From Myxococcales bacterium (GTDB lineage Bacteria; Myxococcota; Bradymonadia; UBA7976; UBA1532), in contig JACKDM010000026.1 of the NCBI GenBank assembly GCA_020633515.1, positions 1-64,000 of the forward strand: a stretch of 64,000 bases of DNA. Reading direction: 5' to 3'. The notes beneath the pieces were generated by a model. It searched no databases. It was not told where the DNA came from and saw nothing but the letters and a program-made list of their open reading frames with translations. Both the position numbers and the translations under genes were made by a program. Each line of letters starts with the position of its first letter. The stretch's first letter is position 1. Positions 35,959-46,822 of the stretch are shown here, piece after piece.

Positions 35959-36483
35959 TCAACGCACGTCGGCGAGGGGGCCGGGGGTCGCGGCGGCGGC
36001 GATGCCGGGGCCCTTGGGGGCGCGGCGCTCGAAGGTGATGACGAAGTCGACGGCGCCCGCGCCGCGGCCGATCGGGGGGCGGACGGTGGTGAGGATGCGC
36101 TCGGGGGCGACGCCGCGGGCCTGCAGCGCCTCGCGCAGCGCGTGCGCCCGCTGCTGGCCGAGCAGGAGCGCGGCGGTCGGCTCCTTGCCGGCCGGCGCGT
36201 GGGCGGTGATGACGATGCGGCGCTGGTGGAGGAAGGCGGCGGTCTCGGCGACGACGTCGGCGAGGTCGCGCCAGGCGATGAACTGCTCGGCGCCCTGCTC
36301 GGCGCCGAGGCCGCGCACGGTGAGCTCGAGGTCGTCGCCGAGCGGGCGGACGGTGCCGACCGCGGCGAGGCGTTGGCCGATGACCGCGCCGTCGGCGACG
36401 GGCGGCGGGCTCGCCTGCTCGGCGAACGCGGTCCCGGCGAGGAGCAGGGACGCGCAGGCGGTGATGAGCAGACGACGAATCAT
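35959..36483 (-). CDS. OmpA-like periplasmic protein
   Basis: 174 residues. Signal peptide LLITACASLLLAGTAFAE. The C-terminal half looks like a divergent OmpA/MotB peptidoglycan-binding domain: RRIVITAHAPAGKEPTAA, then GQQRAHALREALQARGVAP, followed by ERILTTVRPP. The start follows CGGAGGTCCACC. It is divergent from the beta-propeller gene. A structural or cell-wall-linked role is inferred. Confidence 0.8.
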   Translation of the reverse strand: MIRRLLITACASLLLAGTAFAEQASPPPVADGAVIGQRLAAVGTVRPLGDDLELTVRGLGAEQGAEQFIAWRDLADVVAETAAFLHQRRIVITAHAPAGKEPTAALLLGQQRAHALREALQARGVAPERILTTVRPPIGRGAGAVDFVITFERRAPKGPGIAAAATPGPLADVR

Positions 36484-36730
36484 GGTGGACCTCCGTGTTG
36501 GTGCGGCGACGCCGCGGGGCAATGCGGTATCTGGTTGAACACCGTGGGGCGCTTCGGTCTTTCCGCGCCGACGCCGCCGGCTCCGGCCGCCTCTGCATCG
36601 CCCGTGCCGCTGCCCTCGAGGGCGGTCGCAGCGCGGGTGATGCGCGGGGGGCGCGGGCGGCGGCCCACGGCGGCCGCGGGCGGGACGCCACGCGGTGTGT
36701 GCCGGTCGACCAACCCGTCGCGGAGTCTTC

Positions 36731-38944
36731 ATGATGCGCTCCCCTCCCCCGTCGCGCTTTGCCCCGCTGCTGCTGATCTTCGCGGGGTGGGCCGCCCCGC
36801 TGGGCGCCGCTGCGAGCGGCCTGCCGAAGCTGTGGGACGTCGCGGTGAGCGAGCCGGCGGGCGCGACCGCGCTGTGGCCGGCGGGTGACCGGCTGGTCGC
36901 GGTGACCTGGGAGGGCGACGTCGTCGCGCTCGACGCGGCGAGCGGCAAGCGCGTGTGGCGGCAGCGGGCGCCGCAGAAGACGACCGAGGGGCCGGCGGTG
37001 GCGGTCGAGGGCGCGGTGGCGGTGATCGCGTGGCCGACGGAGGCGGCGATCCGGGGGCACGCGGTGGGTGACGGGCGGCAGCGCTGGGAGCGGCCGCTGG
37101 CGGCGCCGGTGACGGGCATGGCGCTGTGCGCGCGCGATCGGGTGGTGGTGGCCTCGCATCGGGGCGAGGGCACGCTGATGGCGACGGCGGTCGATCCGGT
37201 CGACGGTACCGTCCGGTGGACCGTCCCGGTCGATGGTCCGGTCACCGGCGCGGGTGATGGTTATGTGTTCACCGCGCCGCCGAGCGGGTTCGGGATGTGG
37301 CCGGGGCGGATCGAGGCGGTGGACTGCCGCACCGGCGAGCGGCGGGCGCTGGCGAAGGGGCGGCAGCAGCTCGTGGAGCTGCTCGCGGCGGGTGATGGCG
37401 TCGCGGTGACGCGGCAGCTCGATCCGGGGTTCGTCGACGACGAGGTGTGTCTGCATCCGCTCGCGGGCGAGGGCAAGCCGGAGTGTTTCGCGCCGACCGA
37501 TGGCGAGGTCGCGACCTATGGTCCGGTCGGGGCGCTGGTGCGCGACGGGGTGCTGTACTACTCGACGGCGCACATCGAGGCGCACAACCTCAACCCGGCG
37601 CCGGACTCGTGGGTCTTCGCGCGCAAGATCGGCGGCGGTGATCTGTGGCGCAGCCCGCCGCTGACGAGCCGGATGGCGCCGGTGGACGCGGGCTCGCTGC
37701 TGCTGACGGCGTTCGGGACGACGGGCGTGGCCGATCAGATGTACCTGCTCGATCCGGCGAACGGCGCGGTGGTGGGCGAGCTGCGGCTGAAGAAGGCGCC
37801 GACCGCGCTGGCGGCGGACGCGACGCGGGCGTACGTGGCGAGCTACGACGGGCGGATCGCGGCGGTGAAGCTGCCGCGGCCAGGGCCGAAGCCGGTGGAG
37901 CGGGCGCCGGTCGAGACGGGCGCGTCGGCGGCGGCGGCGTCGGGGGCCGAGGCGTCGGCGGGGCCAGCGGGGTGGGCGGTGGCGGTGCGGATCGACGCGC
38001 ACCCGCAGAAGGCGGTGACCTCGGGCAGCAAGGTCGCGGGGCAGGCGAGCGCGGTGGCGTTCGTCGATCCGGCGGGCAAGCAGCTCGTCGTGGGCGGCAA
38101 CGACGATCGGGTGCGGGTCTTCGAGGTGGCGACGAAGCGGCAGCTCTGGATCTCGGAGGGGCTCGGCAAGGACGTCGAGCACGTCGCGGTCGGGGGCGAC
38201 CGGATCCACGCGCGGGTCTATGGCGGGGTGAGCTTCACCTTCGCGCCGAAGTCGTCGGGGTGGTCGCAGATCAACCGGGTGGCGCACGGGCACGGGTGGA
38301 TGACCGGGCTGACCGACGATGGCTTCCGGCTGGTGGCCGATGACTTCGCGGGCTTGTTCCGGGCCTATGATCCGGTGGGCGGCGAGGCGCTGTGGTCGCT
38401 GACGGCGCCGGGGGAGTTCGACCGGCGGGGCACGCGGGTGCGGGGCACGAAGCTGGTGGTGAGCCGGCCGGGGGCGCTCGATGTGATCGAGCTGCGGGGC
38501 GATCAGCCGGAGACGGTGGTGACGGTGGCGACGCCGACGGCGATCGAGCAGGGGTCGCTGACGCAGGCGTGGATGGTCAACGACACGCTCTTGCTGCGCG
38601 AGTACTGCGGGCCGGCGAGCTGCGTGGTGGAGCTGGTGCCGATCGTCGATCGCGCGCCGGGGGAGCCGCGGCGGTTGGAGTTCGACGTGCGCGGCGCGGG
38701 GTGGGCGACCTCGGTGCCGTCGGCGCTCGACGTGGCGGCGGATGGGTCGGCGATGTTCTTCTTTCGCCGCGGGCTGTTGCCGGTGCTGGTGGAGCTGAAG
38801 GACGGGGCGCGCACGCCGCTGCGGGCGATCACCGGCGCCGCGCCGGGCGAGCTGACCGATGGGGTCTTCTCGGCCGACGGGCGCCGGCTGGCGCTGGCGA
38901 TGTATCCGAAGAGCTGGCAGGTCACCGTCATCGAGCGGCGGTGA
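36731..38944 (+). CDS. Exported PQQ-like/WD40 beta-propeller protein
   Basis: 737 residues. Signal peptide LLLIFAGWAAPLGAAASG. Repeated propeller blades contain GDVVALDAASGKRVWRQ, AVDPVDGTVRWTVPVDG and RVFEVATKRQLW, with an Ala-rich break near residue 385 that separates two propellers. No catalytic motif is seen; a periplasmic scaffold or sensor is possible. Tandem ATGs (36731, 36734) make the start uncertain by one codon. The coding strand is G-rich, unlike most plus-strand genes further right. Confidence 0.8.
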   Translation: MMRSPPPSRFAPLLLIFAGWAAPLGAAASGLPKLWDVAVSEPAGATALWPAGDRLVAVTWEGDVVALDAASGKRVWRQRAPQKTTEGPAVAVEGAVAVIAWPTEAAIRGHAVGDGRQRWERPLAAPVTGMALCARDRVVVASHRGEGTLMATAVDPVDGTVRWTVPVDGPVTGAGDGYVFTAPPSGFGMWPGRIEAVDCRTGERRALAKGRQQLVELLAAGDGVAVTRQLDPGFVDDEVCLHPLAGEGKPECFAPTDGEVATYGPVGALVRDGVLYYSTAHIEAHNLNPAPDSWVFARKIGGGDLWRSPPLTSRMAPVDAGSLLLTAFGTTGVADQMYLLDPANGAVVGELRLKKAPTALAADATRAYVASYDGRIAAVKLPRPGPKPVERAPVETGASAAAASGAEASAGPAGWAVAVRIDAHPQKAVTSGSKVAGQASAVAFVDPAGKQLVVGGNDDRVRVFEVATKRQLWISEGLGKDVEHVAVGGDRIHARVYGGVSFTFAPKSSGWSQINRVAHGHGWMTGLTDDGFRLVADDFAGLFRAYDPVGGEALWSLTAPGEFDRRGTRVRGTKLVVSRPGALDVIELRGDQPETVVTVATPTAIEQGSLTQAWMVNDTLLLREYCGPASCVVELVPIVDRAPGEPRRLEFDVRGAGWATSVPSALDVAADGSAMFFFRRGLLPVLVELKDGARTPLRAITGAAPGELTDGVFSADGRRLALAMYPKSWQVTVIERR

Positions 38945-38959
38945 GCCTGCCACGCGGGC

Positions 38960-41569
<2,610 letters not shown>

Positions 41570-41670
41570 GGCTGCCTCTGCTTGGCTGAAGGTGCTTCGG
41601 TTCTCGGACGCGGCTGAGGGTAAGCACCGGTTCAGAGGCGTAAAGGGCCGAGGTGGATTGGCGCGAAGAC

Positions 41671-42120
41671 TCAGTCGGCGGGCGGCGGCGCGTCTTCTTC
41701 TTGCGGGGGAGCGGCGGGCGCGGGCGGCGCGGGCGCGTCTTCGGCGGCGGGCGGCGGAGGCGGCGGCGGGGGCGGCGGGGCGTCTTCGGAGGCGCCGGGC
41801 AGGGTCGCGGGGGTCTCGTCGGTGGCGCCGGCGGCCTCGCAGCTCTGGATGCGGCGGGCCTGGGTGTAGAGGCGGAGCTGGCGGAAGTCGCCGACGGTGT
41901 GGCCGCCCTGGGTGTGGGCGCGGCCGGCGTCGTGCTGCTTCTGGTCCCAGTAGCGGCAGGCCTCGGCGGCGTCGGCGGGGGCGGCGCCGTCCCACAGGCG
42001 GGCGTAGGCGGCTTCGGGGGGCGAGAGGTCGTACTCGATGCCCTTGGCGACGTAGCGGGGGCCGCAGCCCCACAGCGCCGCCACGCTCATGATCGCCATC
42101 GCTCCGACTCGCGCGCGCAT
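41671..42120 (-). CDS. Small lipoprotein with Pro-rich tail
   Basis: 149 residues. Signal [12 protein letters not shown] with a lipobox-like L-W-G-C. The middle is soluble and holds two more Cys residues (EACRYW and IQSCEA), which may form a disulphide. The last 45 residues are Pro/Ala/Glu-rich with a run of ten prolines. It is not a recognised family and is probably anchored in the outer membrane. The start follows GCGAGGGTCG. Confidence 0.7.
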   Translation of the reverse strand: MRARVGAMAIMSVAALWGCGPRYVAKGIEYDLSPPEAAYARLWDGAAPADAAEACRYWDQKQHDAGRAHTQGGHTVGDFRQLRLYTQARRIQSCEAAGATDETPATLPGASEDAPPPPPPPPPPAAEDAPAPPAPAAPPQEEDAPPPAD

Positions 42121-42225
42121 CGACCCTCGCTTGTCGCCGTGCTGACTGCGGCGACCATACGACACCTGCCGCCGGCTCGCCAAGTGCGCGGGCAGGTGCC
42201 CTCGATGCTGCCAATGCAGCGCGGC

Positions 42226-43776
42226 TCAGCGCGGGGCGATGAGCGCGGCGGCGCGGTCGGCGAGGTAGAGCTCGAGGTGGGTGTAGCCGTCGACGCCGGC
42301 CTCGGCGCGGGAGAGGCGGGTCTGGTTGCCATCGGCGGGGTCGGCGGGGTCGAGGCCGTGGGCGCGCTCCCATTCGTCGGGCATGCCATCGCCGTCGGTG
42401 TCGGCGGGCGGCGGCGGCGGCGCGGGGTCGAGGGTGAAGGTGTCGTCGGCGGGGTTCTGGTGCCAGGGGGCGTCGTCGATGCGGCGGGCGGCGACGGCGG
42501 CCATGAGGCGGCGGTCCATCGGGTCGCGGGGGAAGGCGCCAGCGGCGGCGACGATGGCATCGAGGAGATGGTCGGCCGGGGTGGGTGTGATCGGTGGGAA
42601 GGGGTGGCGGGTGGCGCGCGCGGTCGGTGGGTCGGTGGGGGGCATGGCATCGCCGAAGGCGTCGCAGCAGCCGGCGAGCTGGTAGTCATGGCGGTCGGGG
42701 TGGAGGTTCATCGCATTGCCGGCGAAGTAGACGCTGTTGCCGTCGTGGGTGATTCGCTCGTCGATCATGGGATAGGGATAGTCAGGACGGGCGAACATGA
42801 GGTTGTCGACCCAGTTGAGGCGCAGGTGGAAGCGGCCGGGGACCTCGTCGTTCATGGTGTCGCCGTTGTAGCTCACATAGCCGCTCGTGTAGGCGTCCGC
42901 GTCGGGGTACGGATTGGGACCGAATCCAGGATCCCACAGCAGGTTGCTCGTCAGCTCGATGTCGATGACCCGTCCGGCGCAACTGCTCGGTGGTTCATCG
43001 CCGTCTTCGCATGAGATCTCGGGCATGCGCCCAGCGATGCGATTCCAGATGTTGTGATGCAGCGCGAGACGATCGAGGGGGCGCTCGGGCGTCGAGTAGT
43101 TGATCAGCACGCCGCCATAGAGCGCATGGTCGCCGATGGTCTCGGCGATGATCGAGTGTTGGATGGTGACGTCGCGGGAGCGCGAGATCTGGATGGCTTC
43201 GTCGGTGGCGTTGGCGAAGGAGCAGTGGTCGAAGATCACGCGCTCGGTGCCTTCGAGGCGCAGCGCGTCACCGTCGAGCTCAGCGGCGGGGCGGCCTTCA
43301 GGGGTCAGCGGGCGGAGGCGCAGGTGGCGCGCGATGACGTTGGCACAGCGGCCCTCGGGCTCGTAGACGCCGCGGTCGCAGATGATGCCCCGGATGATGA
43401 TGCCACCGGGCGAGGTCTGGCCGGCGATCGTGACGTCGGCGTGGCGGATGTGTACGGTGGCGTCGATGACACCGCTGACATCGAAGACGATGGTGCGGGG
43501 TCCCTCGGCGGCGAGGGCCTGCTGGAGCGAGCCGTCGCCGTCGGCGGCGAGGGTGGTGACGCGGATGACGCGGCCGCCGCGGCCGCCGGTCGCGACCGCG
43601 CCGAAGCCTTCGGCGCCGGGGAAGGCGGGGATGCCATCGCCGGGCGGCGGCATGGCATCGGGCGAGACCATGGCATCGACCGGCGGCGGCCGGGGAGACT
43701 CGGGGTCGTCGTCGCAGGCGATGGTGACCAAGGCGACGAGCGGGAAGATGGCGAGAGGCACCCGGGACGTAGGCAT
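42226..43776 (-). CDS. Pectate-lyase-like (PL1 family) lipoprotein
   Basis: 516 residues. Lipoprotein signal with T-I-A-C followed by DDD. The N-terminal segment [17 protein letters not shown], then [35 protein letters not shown] and [17 protein letters not shown], is typical of right-handed beta-helix pectate lyase family 1 proteins. A calcium-binding TSP3-like stretch, [16 protein letters not shown], lies near the C-terminus. It could cleave polygalacturonate or a related polymer at the cell surface. It stands alone. Confidence 0.85.
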   Translation of the reverse strand: MPTSRVPLAIFPLVALVTIACDDDPESPRPPPVDAMVSPDAMPPPGDGIPAFPGAEGFGAVATGGRGGRVIRVTTLAADGDGSLQQALAAEGPRTIVFDVSGVIDATVHIRHADVTIAGQTSPGGIIIRGIICDRGVYEPEGRCANVIARHLRLRPLTPEGRPAAELDGDALRLEGTERVIFDHCSFANATDEAIQISRSRDVTIQHSIIAETIGDHALYGGVLINYSTPERPLDRLALHHNIWNRIAGRMPEISCEDGDEPPSSCAGRVIDIELTSNLLWDPGFGPNPYPDADAYTSGYVSYNGDTMNDEVPGRFHLRLNWVDNLMFARPDYPYPMIDERITHDGNSVYFAGNAMNLHPDRHDYQLAGCCDAFGDAMPPTDPPTARATRHPFPPITPTPADHLLDAIVAAAGAFPRDPMDRRLMAAVAARRIDDAPWHQNPADDTFTLDPAPPPPPADTDGDGMPDEWERAHGLDPADPADGNQTRLSRAEAGVDGYTHLELYLADRAAALIAPR

Positions 43777-43977
43777 ATGACACCCTGAAGAGCCTGACGG
43801 GGAGATGACAGCGGTGGCATCACGCGCTGACAGGGTGGATTGTGATGGCGAGATGGGCGGCGGGTCCAGCGAGCGCGGATGCGTAGATCAGCTTAACCGC
43901 GGCGCGACCGGTGGGAGGCTGGTCTGCGCGCGCTCGGCGGTGTATGAGCGTGCGATGCGACGACGTGGAGGCATGGC

Positions 43978-44556
43978 GTGAGGCAGGGAGACGATGAGCT
44001 GGTCTGGCCGATCGTGCGCTCGGTGGGGGCGCCGGCGGAGTTCGGGGTGTTTCGGGTGGAGCGGCACGTCGCGGCGCATCCGGTGACGGGGGCGGAGGGT
44101 ACGTTCAGCGTGGTGCGGAGCCGCGATTGGGTGAACGTGATCGCGCTGACGCCGGCGGACGCGGTGGTGCTGATCCGGCAGTTCCGGCACGGGACGCGGG
44201 CGGTGACGGTGGAGATCCCGGGGGGGATCGTGGAGCCGGGTGAGGGCTTCGTCGAGGCGGGGCGACGGGAGCTGCGGGAGGAGACGGGGTACGAGGCGGA
44301 TCGGTGGGTGGAGTTGGGGTTCGTGGAGCCGAACCCGGCGATTCAGGACAACCGGTGCGCGACGGTGCTGGCGCTCGACGCGCGGCCGACGGGGGTGACG
44401 GCGTTCGATCCGGGGGAGCTGATCGCGGTGGAGACGGCGCCGCTCGGGGCGATCGCGGGCATGTGCGCGCGGGGGGAGATCCGGCACGCGCTGGTGGTGG
44501 CGGCGTTCTTCGCGCTGCTCAACCGGGCGGGGGGCTGGCGGCGGCCGCGGGGGTGA
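43978..44556 (+). CDS. Nudix hydrolase (ADP-ribose pyrophosphatase-like)
   Basis: 192 residues. The Nudix box is complete in GGIVEPGEGFVEAGRRELRE followed by ETGY (G-x5-E-x7-RE-U-x-EE-x-GU). VLIRQFRHGTRAVTVEIPGG upstream resembles ADP-ribose/sugar-nucleotide hydrolases. The GTG start follows GTGGAGGCATGGC. Its 3' end overlaps the convergent sirtuin gene by 38 bp. Sirtuin products include O-acetyl-ADP-ribose, a known substrate of some Nudix enzymes, so the pairing may be functional (inference). Confidence 0.9.
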   Translation: MRQGDDELVWPIVRSVGAPAEFGVFRVERHVAAHPVTGAEGTFSVVRSRDWVNVIALTPADAVVLIRQFRHGTRAVTVEIPGGIVEPGEGFVEAGRRELREETGYEADRWVELGFVEPNPAIQDNRCATVLALDARPTGVTAFDPGELIAVETAPLGAIAGMCARGEIRHALVVAAFFALLNRAGGWRRPRG

Positions 44557-45418
44557 TGACGGGGGCGGACTCGAGGAGGCGGTCGACGAGCGCGGGCAGG
44601 ATCTGGCCGGTGGGGCCGGGGATCCAGACGGCGGCGCGTTCGCCTTCGCGGACGGGGCCGAGGTTGACGAGGCCGATGGGGATGCCGCGCTCGGCGGCGG
44701 CGCGGAGGAAGCGGAGGCCGGACCAGACGGTGAGCGAGGTGCCGGCGATGAGGAGCGCGTCGGCCTCGGCGAGGGCGGCGAAGGCGGCGGCGACGCGGGG
44801 CGGGGGCACGGACTCGCCGAAGAAGACGACGCGGGGCTTGAGGAGGCCGCCGCAGCCCTGGCAGTCGGGCACGATGAAGCGGTCGTGGTCGTCGCGGGCG
44901 AGGGCGGCGTCGCCGTCGGGGTGGAGGGTGTCGACGGCGCCGCGGAGCCAGCCGGGGTTGTGGGCGCGGAGGCGGTGTTGCAGGGCGTCGCGGTCGGTGG
45001 TGGCGCCGCAGTCGAGGCAGCGGACCTCGGCGAGCGCGCCGTGCAGCTCGATGACGCGGGCGCTGCCGGCGCGCTGGTGGAGGCGGTCGACGTTCTGGGT
45101 GATGGTGGCGTGGAGGCGGCCGGCGGCTTCGAGGCGGGCGAGCGCGTGGTGGCCGGCGTTGGGGCGGGCGGCGGCGATGGCGGGCCAGCCGGCCATGCTG
45201 CGGGCCCAGTAGCGGCGGCGGCGGTCGGCGTCGCGCACGAACTCGAGGTAGCGGATCGGTTGGCTGGGGGGCGTGGGGCGGGGGCTGCGGTAGTCGGGGA
45301 TGCCGGATTCGGTGGAGAGGCCGGCGCCGGTGAGCGCGACGATGCGGCGGGCGGGGGCGAGGAGCGCGGCGAGCGGCGCGGGGTCGGGGGTGACGGCGGG
45401 CGGCGGGGTGTGGTGCAT
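44519..45418 (-). CDS. Sir2 family NAD-dependent protein deacetylase
   Basis: 299 residues. Sirtuin motifs are intact: TGAGLSTESGIPDYRS, ITQNVDRLH, the catalytic His in IELHGAL, a zinc knuckle CLDCG...CQGCGG, then KPRVVFFGES and GTSLTVWSG. It removes acyl groups from lysine using NAD+. Its start lies only 9 bp from the start of the divergent gene at 45428, leaving no room for separate promoters. Confidence 0.95.
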   Translation of the reverse strand: MHHTPPPAVTPDPAPLAALLAPARRIVALTGAGLSTESGIPDYRSPRPTPPSQPIRYLEFVRDADRRRRYWARSMAGWPAIAAARPNAGHHALARLEAAGRLHATITQNVDRLHQRAGSARVIELHGALAEVRCLDCGATTDRDALQHRLRAHNPGWLRGAVDTLHPDGDAALARDDHDRFIVPDCQGCGGLLKPRVVFFGESVPPPRVAAAFAALAEADALLIAGTSLTVWSGLRFLRAAAERGIPIGLVNLGPVREGERAAVWIPGPTGQILPALVDRLLESAPVITPAAAASPPPG

Positions 45419-45427
45419 GGGCAGGCG

Positions 45428-46342
45428 ATGTCACCGGGGGGCGCGGGGTTGCATCGGTTCAGTGTCGATGTCACGGGGGGTCTCACGGTGCAGGTATTGG
45501 ATGACGGCGCGGAGCCGAGCGGTGGTTCGAGGGGCGCGGAGCCTTGGCGGCGCGCGCCGGGGGTGGCGGGGGCCGAGGCGCCGGCGTGGCTGGTGTGGAC
45601 GGCGGGTCCGCTCGCGCCGGGGCTGCATGGGTTGACCGGGGTGTCGACCGCGCGGCTGCATCGGCGACGGTATGCGTCGGGGTCGTGGCCGGCGGACGCG
45701 GCGTGCGCGCCGACGCCGGGGTGGCTGGATGAGCAGCCGGAGGCGTCGGTGGTGGACGGGCTGCCGCTGGTCTCGGAGGCGGTGGGGGCGCTGTTGCCCG
45801 ACGTCGAGCTGTGGCCGGTGGCGATCGCGGGCGGGCCGCTGCGGTTCGCGGTGGTGCCGCGGGTGGTGGTCGACGCGCTGGAGCTGGACGGCGGGCGGGG
45901 GCCGGCGGCGGCGGTGCGGGGGCTCGTGCTCGATGCGGCGCGGATGGCGGCGGCGGGCGCGGCGGTGGTGGGGGTCGCGCGGCTGCCGAACGTGGTGCTG
46001 GTGCGCGAGGACGTGGCGCAGCGGCTGTGGGAGAGCGGGGCGAGCGGGGTGGAGTTCACCGCGCCGGGCGAGTTCGCGATCACCTTCGGGGCGCTGAGCC
46101 CGGCGGAGAACGCGCGCTTCGAGGCGCTGCTCGCCGAGGCGCGGGCGGCGGCGACGCGGGTGGCGGGCGAGGTGGATCGGGCGCGGATCGGCGAGGCGCC
46201 GAGCGCGGCGTGGCTGGCGGAGACCTGGGCCTATCGCGGGGTGCCGCACTTCGCGGCGGCGGGCATGGATCCGGGGGACTTCAGCGACGAGGTCGAGGCG
46301 GCGTGGCGGCAGGCGCTGGCCGAGGCGCTGGCGCGGGGCTGA
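45428..46342 (+). CDS. Unknown protein, possibly Imm11/DUF1629-like
   Basis: 304 residues from the ATG at 45428; a GTG at 45488 would relieve the crowding with the sirtuin start. The pattern LVSEAVGALLPDVELWPVAI, then FAVVPRVVVDALELDGG and VVLVREDVAQRLWESGASGV, recalls Imm11/DUF1629 proteins, whose typical motif is V-S-E-x-L...G-V-x-F. That assignment is tentative. There is no signal peptide. The coding strand is strongly G-rich. Confidence 0.65.
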   Translation: MSPGGAGLHRFSVDVTGGLTVQVLDDGAEPSGGSRGAEPWRRAPGVAGAEAPAWLVWTAGPLAPGLHGLTGVSTARLHRRRYASGSWPADAACAPTPGWLDEQPEASVVDGLPLVSEAVGALLPDVELWPVAIAGGPLRFAVVPRVVVDALELDGGRGPAAAVRGLVLDAARMAAAGAAVVGVARLPNVVLVREDVAQRLWESGASGVEFTAPGEFAITFGALSPAENARFEALLAEARAAATRVAGEVDRARIGEAPSAAWLAETWAYRGVPHFAAAGMDPGDFSDEVEAAWRQALAEALARG

Positions 46343-46355
46343 CGCGGCGGCGCGG

Positions 46356-46715
46356 TCAGGCGGCGGCCTCGCCGGTCCAGGCGGCGGCGGCGAGGAAGCG
46401 CTCGAAGCGGCGGCGGTTGTCGGGGGCGAGGTACTTGAAGCGGTAGCCGCGGACCCGGAGGCCGTCGTCGCCCTGGCCCTCGTAGCGCAGCTCGCCGAGC
46501 GCGCGGATGGCGGGGCCGTCGTCGGGGAGGCGGAAGCTGAGCCAGACGTGGCGGGGGTTGCCCCAGCCGTGGCCGGGGGTGCCGCGGAGGCGGACGCCGT
46601 CGGCGGAGACGTCGTCGGTGACACAGAGGCAGCGCTGGTCTTCGGCGAGGATGTGGTCGACGAAGATGCGCAGCGGCAGGCGGCGGTCGGTGCGGCGGTC
46701 GGTCGCGAGGCTCAT
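46356..46715 (-). CDS. PilZ domain protein (c-di-GMP receptor)
   Basis: 119 residues. Both c-di-GMP binding motifs are present: the R-x-x-x-R element in DRRTDRRLPLR and the D-x-S-x-x-G element in TDDVSADGVRLRG. It is a stand-alone PilZ that likely acts as a small effector. It lies 107 bp downstream of the hybrid kinase and has its own candidate promoter. The start follows GGGAGC. Confidence 0.9.
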   Translation of the reverse strand: MSLATDRRTDRRLPLRIFVDHILAEDQRCLCVTDDVSADGVRLRGTPGHGWGNPRHVWLSFRLPDDGPAIRALGELRYEGQGDDGLRVRGYRFKYLAPDNRRRFERFLAAAAWTGEAAA

Positions 46716-46748
46716 GGGGGGCTCCCGTAGGTCTCTCCGCCACAGAGC

Positions 46749-46776
46749 ATTACACGGGCGCACATTGTGGGCGCAA
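46749..46776 (-). promoter_or_regulatory. Candidate promoter for the PilZ gene
   Basis: On the minus strand: TTGCGC (46776-46771), 16-base spacer, TGTAAT (46754-46749), about 35 bp before the PilZ start. It sits in the AT-richer gap after the kinase stop. Confidence 0.45.
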
Positions 46777-46822
46777 CGGTTTTTTCGGGATTTTCTTGAC
46801 GGGGGCGCCGGGGCGATCGGTG

